DNA from: Paracoccaceae bacterium
Lineage (GTDB): Bacteria; Pseudomonadota; Alphaproteobacteria; Rhodobacterales; Rhodobacteraceae
Direction of reading: 5' to 3'
DNA: 10,157 bases
Assembly (NCBI GenBank): GCA_023254015.1
Contig: JALQYS010000566.1
Location: 1 to 10,157, forward strand
The position numbers and the translations under genes are program-made. This document shows positions 6,280-10,157 of this stretch, one piece after another (position 1 is the stretch's first letter; each line of letters begins with the position of its first letter). The notes below the pieces were generated by a model. The model saw nothing but the letters and a program-made list of their open reading frames with translations, was not told the DNA's origin and did not search any database.

Positions 6280-6315
6280 GGCCCCTCACATTCATCTTCA
6301 TGAAGATAAGGGGCC
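6280..6315 (-). promoter_or_regulatory. Hairpin covering the ribosome binding site of the hydroxylase gene
   Basis: Read as mRNA (minus strand), the 49 bases between the argB stop and the hydroxylase ATG contain ggcccct (6315-6309) pairing perfectly with aggggcc (6286-6280). The second arm includes most of the Shine-Dalgarno element and ends directly at the ATG. Between the arms lies a perfect 14-bp palindrome, atcttcatgaagat (6307-6294), able to form an inner hairpin. The fold would hide the ribosome-binding site. Alternatively, the palindrome could be a DNA operator site. Both readings are inferences from the repeats. Confidence 0.5.
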
Positions 6316-6328
6316 TGCCGCCGAAAGA

Positions 6329-7228
6329 CTAGCGCTTCACATGCGGCTTCACCCGCGGTGCGGTCGAGCGGATCTGGCTGCCCGCGCCGTGATCGGTGAA
6401 GAGTTCCAGAATGCAGGCGTTCGGAACCTTGCCGTCCAGAATGGTGACCGCCCGCGTGCCCTTTTCCAGCGCCATCAGTGCGGTTTCGGTTTTGGGAATC
6501 ATGCCGCCCGAGATCACGCCCTCGGCGGTCATCTGACGAATCTCTTCCGGAGTGATCTGCGTCATCACCTGACCGCTGGCATCCTTGACGCCCGGCACAT
6601 CGGTTAGCAGCAGCAGACGGTCGGCCTGCAAGGCCCCGGCAATCGCGCCCGCCGCCGTGTCGCCGTTGACGTTGAAGGTTTCGTTGTCCTTCATGCCGGT
6701 CCCGACCGGGGCAATCACCGGAATGATGCCGGCCTTGTAAAGATCGCGCAGCACCTGGACATTCATCTCCACCGGGCGGCCGACATAGCCCAGTTCGGGA
6801 TCGTCGGCCTCGCAGACCATCAGGTCGTCGTCCTTGCCGGAAATGCCCACAGCGCGGCCGCCGGCATCCATGATCGCCTGCACGATCCGCTTGTTCACAA
6901 GGCCCGAGAGGATCATTTCCACCACCTCGACGGTGGCCTTGTCTGTCACCCGCTTGCCGCGCACGAATTCCGACTTGATGCCCAGCTTGTTCAGCATGTC
7001 GTTGATCATCGGCCCGCCGCCATGCACCACGACCGGGTTCACCCCGACCTGGCGCATCAACACGATATCTCGGGCGAATTCCGCCATCGCGGCATCATCG
7101 CCCATGGCATTGCCCCCGAATTTCACCACCACGACCGCGCCTTCGAACCGCTGCAGATAGGGCAGCGCCTCGGACAACATGCGGGCGGTGGCCTTGGCGT
7201 TTTCGATGGTCAGGGTCTGCTTTTCCAT
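6329..7228 (-). CDS. argB: Acetylglutamate kinase (ArgB)
   Basis: This 299-residue cytoplasmic enzyme phosphorylates N-acetyl-L-glutamate with ATP, the second step of arginine synthesis through acetylated intermediates. Visible marks are KFGGNAM at 36-42 (phosphate-binding lysine K36), VVHGGGPMI at 67-75, GKRVTD at 91-96, the FNVNGDTAAGAIAGAL segment near the active site, and the C-terminal ILELFTDHGAGSQIR. The N-terminal helix before the kinase core (AKATARMLSEALPYLQRF) is the element that, in hexameric enzymes of this family, joins dimers and gives feedback inhibition by arginine, so such control is likely. The start at 7228 has a ggagg site with 5-base spacing. In related genomes, as far as I recall, argB lies close after engB; here an opposite-strand SDR gene separates them. 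Confidence 0.96.
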   Translation of the reverse strand: MEKQTLTIENAKATARMLSEALPYLQRFEGAVVVVKFGGNAMGDDAAMAEFARDIVLMRQVGVNPVVVHGGGPMINDMLNKLGIKSEFVRGKRVTDKATVEVVEMILSGLVNKRIVQAIMDAGGRAVGISGKDDDLMVCEADDPELGYVGRPVEMNVQVLRDLYKAGIIPVIAPVGTGMKDNETFNVNGDTAAGAIAGALQADRLLLLTDVPGVKDASGQVMTQITPEEIRQMTAEGVISGGMIPKTETALMALEKGTRAVTILDGKVPNACILELFTDHGAGSQIRSTAPRVKPHVKR

Positions 7229-7336
7229 GGCGGCCTCCGGCTGTTTTCCGCCCCTTAAGGCTTTTGTGCGCCCCTGCCAAGCATTCGCTTGCAGGCTGCG
7301 GCCATTGGCCTAAGTTGCCCTCGACAGGAGTTCGCC
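7229..7336. promoter_or_regulatory. Divergent intergenic region between argB and the SDR gene
   Basis: These 108 bases must hold the argB-side promoter (minus) and the SDR promoter (plus). They contain an imperfect inverted repeat, ctgccaagc-attc-gcttgcag (7274-7294, one bulged C), and an interrupted palindrome ggcca-t-tggcc (7300-7310). A weak candidate promoter for the SDR is ttgcag (7289-7294), 16 bases, then taagtt (7311-7316), which would place the palindrome between its two boxes. A similarly weak one for argB is ttggca, 17 bases, then taaggg on the minus strand. The promoter boxes are guesses; the repeats are plainly visible. Confidence 0.4.
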
Positions 7337-8068
7337 ATGACCGACCAAAAGACCCTTTTGCTGACCGGTGCCTCGCGGGGCATCGGCCATGCGACCGTCA
7401 AACGCTTTGAGCGGGAGGGTTGGCGCGTGCTGACCTGCTCGCGTCAGCCGTTCGATCCGCGCTGCCCTTGGCCGAATGGTGAGGCAAACCATATCCAGAT
7501 CGATCTTGCGAGCCCGGACAAGACCATTGCGGCGATCGAACTCATCAAGACCAAGGTGGATGGCAAGCTGCACGCCCTGGTTAACAACGCCGGTATCAGC
7601 CCCAAGGGACCGGGGGGCAGCCGGTTGAACACGCTGGACACCGATCTGCGGACCTGGGGGCAGGTGTTTCACGTCAACTTCTTTGCCTCCATCGTGCTGG
7701 CGCGTGGGCTGAAGGACGAGCTTTCGGCCGCCAAGGGTTCGGTCGTGAATGTCACCTCGATTGCGGGCAGCCGGGTGCATCCTTTCGCGGGCGCGGCCTA
7801 TGCCACGTCCAAGGCCGCGCTTGCGGCGCTGACGCGGGAAATGGCCCATGATTTCGGGCCTTTGGGCGTGCGGGTGAACGCGATTGCCCCCGGCGAGATC
7901 GAAACGGCGATCCTGTCGCCGGGGACCGAGAAGATTGTCGAACAACTGCCGCTGAAGCGCCTTGGCCAACCGTCGGAGGTGGCCGATGCGATCTGGTTCC
8001 TGTGCTCGGACGCCTCAAGCTACATCTCGGGCGCCGAGATTCAGGTCAACGGCGCCCAGCACGTCTGA
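7337..8068 (+). CDS. Short-chain dehydrogenase/reductase (SDR) family oxidoreductase
   Basis: This 243-residue classical SDR carries the nucleotide-binding TGASRGIG at 10-17, NNAG at 83-86, catalytic S141 in VNVTSIAGS, Y155 and K159 in YATSK, and the IAPGEIET segment after strand six. Such enzymes use NAD(P)H to oxidise or reduce alcohol/ketone groups; the substrate is unknown. No clear acidic residue at the end of strand two stands out, and the SRQPFD stretch with an arginine after the serine leans towards NADP(H). I chose the ATG at 7337 over 7289 because the fold begins with KTLLLTGASRG and a caggag site precedes it by 6 bases. It is the only plus-strand gene in the right half, divergent from argB and ending 6 bases from the engB stop. 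Confidence 0.9.
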   Translation: MTDQKTLLLTGASRGIGHATVKRFEREGWRVLTCSRQPFDPRCPWPNGEANHIQIDLASPDKTIAAIELIKTKVDGKLHALVNNAGISPKGPGGSRLNTLDTDLRTWGQVFHVNFFASIVLARGLKDELSAAKGSVVNVTSIAGSRVHPFAGAAYATSKAALAALTREMAHDFGPLGVRVNAIAPGEIETAILSPGTEKIVEQLPLKRLGQPSEVADAIWFLCSDASSYISGAEIQVNGAQHV

Positions 8069-8074
8069 CAGCGG

Positions 8075-8728
8075 TCAGACCATGGTGGCGATGATGGCGC
8101 GAAGGGTTTCAACCCCTTCGCCCTTTTCCGAGCTTGTCACCACGATCTCGGGATAGGCCGCAGGGTGCTTGGCCAAGGCGCTCTTGACCTGTTCGATGAC
8201 TGCTTCCCGCTCGACCCGGTTGATCTTGTCAACCTTGGTCAGCACGGCCTGATAGGTCACCGCCGAGCGGTCAAGCAGTTTCAGGATCTCTTCGTCCACC
8301 GCCTTGATTCCATGACGGGAGTCGATCAGCACGAAGGCCCGTCGCAGGGTTTGCCGGCCGGCAAGGTATTGCTTCAGCAGGGCCTGCCACTTGGCGACGA
8401 TGGCAACCGGAGCCTCAGCATAGCCATAGCCGGGCAGGTCAACAAGAAACCGTGACTCCCCCAGCGCGAAATAGTTGATTTCCTGCGTCCGCCCTGGCGT
8501 GTTCGAGGCGCGGGCCAAGGTCTTGCGCCCGGTCAGGGCGTTGATCAGGCTGGATTTCCCCACGTTTGACCTGCCGGCAAAGCAGACCTCCAGCCGGTCA
8601 GCCGGGGGCAGGCCCGACATGGCCACCACGCCTTTGACAAAATCGACGGGGCCGGCAAACAGCAGCCGGCCCTTCTCGCGTGCCTCGTCGTCGGGCGCGG
8701 GGGCAAGGGTGAATTGCATCTGGGTCAT
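8075..8728 (-). CDS. engB: Ribosome biogenesis GTP-binding protein EngB (YihA/YsxC)
   Basis: This 217-residue GTPase of the TrmE-Era-EngA-EngB group is needed for assembly of the large ribosomal subunit in the species studied. The G motifs are G1 GRSNVGKSS at 52-60, G2 threonine in NTPGRTQ (76-82), G3 DLPGYG at 97-102, G4 TKVD at 164-167 and G5 TSSEKG at 198-203. The length fits the family. The ATG at 8728 overlaps the TGA of the MOSC gene as ATGA and has ggag with 6-base spacing. A second ATG three codons later is possible but less well placed. Its stop lies 6 bases from the convergent SDR stop, leaving no room for a terminator between them. Confidence 0.95.
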   Translation of the reverse strand: MTQMQFTLAPAPDDEAREKGRLLFAGPVDFVKGVVAMSGLPPADRLEVCFAGRSNVGKSSLINALTGRKTLARASNTPGRTQEINYFALGESRFLVDLPGYGYAEAPVAIVAKWQALLKQYLAGRQTLRRAFVLIDSRHGIKAVDEEILKLLDRSAVTYQAVLTKVDKINRVEREAVIEQVKSALAKHPAAYPEIVVTSSEKGEGVETLRAIIATMV

Positions 8729-9471
8729 GTCAGGCTCCAGTCGTCGCCAAGGGCGATGGGGCCGCCTTCGATCACGGTGGCGTAGACGCCAAAATCCTGA
8801 TGTCCGAAGGCGGTTTCAAGGGCGGAAAGAGTGTCGGCATCGGGCTTGCCGGTGGTTGGGTTGACCTTGGTGGCGTTGCAGCGGGTGATCCGTTCGTCGA
8901 TGCGCAGCACGGCCCCGCCGAGGCGGAGGGTTCGGCCGACCCAGCCCAATTCCTCCCACGGCGCTGCGCCATCCAGCCAGAGATTGCCACGGAAGCGGTG
9001 GGGCGACAGGTCTTGCCCCACCCGCGCCGACAGATCGGCCAGCGAGGTGACAGACAGGATCGACACCGAGGGAAAGTCGCTGTCGGTCATGCCGCGCCCG
9101 GCACTGACAAGGGCGGCGGGCTGTGCGCGGCCGGCCGGAGTAAGCGGGCCCACCCAGTCAAGAAAGCGGGGCAGGTCGGCGGCGTCATCGGGGCGAAAGG
9201 TGATCTCGCCCCGGTCGGGATGCTGCAGGGTGACGGTGGCCGTGGCCTCGTCCAGCATGCTGGTGATCGCCATCAGCCCCGGAGCCTTGGCACCACGGGC
9301 AAAATTGACGCAAGGGTTCCAGCCGGGTTCCAGCCGGGCCGCGTCATGGGCAACGGCCCAGTGCCGGTCCCAAGGCAGGCAGGCTCCCGCCAAAAGACGA
9401 ACGGACGCGAGGGCTTCGCGTCCGTGTCCCTTGATCGGGTGCCGGCAGATCTGTGCCAGCCGCCCCGTCAT
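8725..9471 (-). CDS. MOSC domain-containing protein
   Basis: This 248-residue protein has a short N-terminal beta-barrel-like segment (RLAQICRHPIKGHGRE) and a C-terminal MOSC domain of the kind found in molybdenum cofactor sulfurases and YcbX/YiiM-type proteins. The conserved RFRGNLWLDG lies at 159-168, and the MOSC cysteine C198 lies in TRCNATKVNP followed by TTGKPD. MOSC proteins are linked to sulfur carriage or to the molybdenum cofactor, including N-hydroxylated base detoxification in E. coli. The job of this one is unknown. Homology begins at MTGRLAQ, so I take the ATG at 9471 rather than the upstream open frame to 9729, which is only antiparallel shadow of yidC. The start overlaps the yidC stop and the stop overlaps the engB start (both ATGA), so the three are translationally coupled. 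Confidence 0.88.
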   Translation of the reverse strand: MTGRLAQICRHPIKGHGREALASVRLLAGACLPWDRHWAVAHDAARLEPGWNPCVNFARGAKAPGLMAITSMLDEATATVTLQHPDRGEITFRPDDAADLPRFLDWVGPLTPAGRAQPAALVSAGRGMTDSDFPSVSILSVTSLADLSARVGQDLSPHRFRGNLWLDGAAPWEELGWVGRTLRLGGAVLRIDERITRCNATKVNPTTGKPDADTLSALETAFGHQDFGVYATVIEGGPIALGDDWSLT

Positions 9472-10157
9472 TTCTTCTTGCTTTTGTCGGCAACCGGGGC
9501 AGGCTTTTTCACTGCCGCCTTGATGTTGCCAAAGATGTCTGGCCGGTGGCCGTGGCTGGTCATGATCAGATACTGTTGCACGAAGGTGATGGTGTTGTTC
9601 GTGATCCAGTAAAGGATGAGGCCCGAGGCAAAGGTCGACATCATGAACATGAAAACCCAAGGCATCCAGGCAAAGATCTGCTGCTGCACCGGGTCGGCGG
9701 GGGCGGGGTTCAGCTTTTGCTGCAGCCACATGGTGATGCCCAAGATGATCGGCAGGATACCGATGAAGATCATGTGCGTCAGGGTGCCAGCGGCCGGCGC
9801 GTCCCAGGGCATCAGGCCGAAAATGTTATACAGGGACGAGCTGTCGGGGCCGGAAAGGTCGCTCAGCCAGCCGAAGAAGGGCGCATGGCGCAGTTCCAGC
9901 GTGTTCGAAATCACCTTGAACAGCGCATAGAAGATCGGGATCTGGATCAGGATCGGTAGGCAGCCAGCGGCGGGATTGACCTTCTTGTCCTTGTAAAGCT
10001 GCATCATCTCGCGCTGCAGCTTCTGCTTGTCCTCGCCCGCGCGTTCCTTCAGCGCCTCCATCTCGGGCTGCAGTTCTTTCATGCGCGCCATCGACACATA
10101 GGATTTGTAGGCCAGCGGCAGGACGATCAGCTTCAGCACGAAGGTCAGCGCCATGAT
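9468..10157 (-). CDS. yidC: Membrane protein insertase YidC (C-terminal part)
   Basis: The last 229 residues of YidC lie here; the gene continues past the right edge. The part present covers the conserved insertase domain: a first segment (FVLKLIVLPLAYKSY), the cytoplasmic coiled stretch ARMKELQPEMEALKER, the signature NPAAGCLPILIQIPIFYALF, and two further membrane segments (MIFIGILPIILGITMWLQQ; FAWMPWVFMFMMSTFASGL). The lysine-rich tail ends KSKKK. YidC inserts and folds inner-membrane proteins, alone or with SecYEG. The large periplasmic domain of Gram-negative YidC would lie outside the window. The linkage to MOSC and engB is one I associate with Rhodobacter-group genomes. Confidence 0.95.
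   Translation of the reverse strand: MMALTFVLKLIVLPLAYKSYVSMARMKELQPEMEALKERAGEDKQKLQREMMQLYKDKKVNPAAGCLPILIQIPIFYALFKVISNTLELRHAPFFGWLSDLSGPDSSSLYNIFGLMPWDAPAAGTLTHMIFIGILPIILGITMWLQQKLNPAPADPVQQQIFAWMPWVFMFMMSTFASGLILYWITNNTITFVQQYLIMTSHGHRPDIFGNIKAAVKKPAPVADKSKKK

Noticed and set aside
9472..9729. Longer N-terminus for the MOSC protein
   Set aside because: This stretch is a shadow of the yidC coding region. MOSC homology starts at the ATG at 9471, which overlaps the yidC stop.
1..10157. CRISPR arrays, tRNA or rRNA genes, insertion sequences, phage or defence genes
   Set aside because: I looked for regular repeats, cloverleaf-like GTTC/GGTTCGA signatures, transposase or integrase motifs and nuclease/toxin motifs and found none that I could support.

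Overview
The window reads as GC-rich chromosomal DNA of an alphaproteobacterium, most likely of the Rhodobacter/Paracoccus group (Rhodobacterales). The basis is the general L-amino-acid ABC transporter of the Aap/Bzt type, the yidC - MOSC - engB - argB neighbourhood that I associate with this group, and tightly packed genes with ATGA overlaps. This taxonomic placement is inference from protein character and gene order, with no database search.

Layout. (1) Bases 1 to about 525 hold the start of a Rieske-type ring-hydroxylating oxygenase alpha subunit on the minus strand, with the tail end of an unidentified minus-strand gene before it. (2) At about 517-530 this block abuts the last ~43 codons of aapJ, the periplasmic binding protein gene of the Aap/Bzt transporter, with no spacer. 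The aapJ fragment and the minus-strand tail both lack their 5' parts at the same point, so this is a rearrangement breakpoint or an assembly chimera. (3) Bases 655-4342 are the rest of the transporter operon on the plus strand: an intercistronic hairpin, two permeases (aapQ, aapM), the ATPase (aapP), and a terminator shared with the converging minus-strand genes. (4) Bases 4365-7228 are a minus-strand run read as argB, a sterol desaturase-like di-iron hydroxylase, an eight-cysteine Fe-S protein and a SixA-like histidine phosphatase. The last three genes overlap each other. (5) One plus-strand SDR oxidoreductase (7337-8068) is divergent from argB and convergent with engB. (6) Bases 8075-10157 are a minus-strand run of yidC (C-terminal part only), a MOSC-domain protein and engB, joined by ATGA overlaps.

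How the genes work together. AapQ, AapM and AapP form the membrane and motor parts of an importer for glutamate, glutamine, aspartate and other L-amino acids, but the window contains no intact binding protein for them. ArgB makes N-acetylglutamyl phosphate for arginine synthesis. YidC and EngB are housekeeping factors for membrane protein insertion and ribosome assembly. The hydroxylase and Fe-S protein overlap by about 61 bp and could be a redox pair, but this is only inferred.

Most of the window is ordinary core genome. The points most worth checking are the aapJ breakpoint, the possible ribosome-binding-site-sequestering hairpin before the hydroxylase, the overlapping hydroxylase/Fe-S pair, the elongated AapM, and the unusual Rieske spacing. 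I see no tRNA, rRNA, CRISPR array, insertion sequence or transposase, and no gene-free stretch longer than 300 bases.
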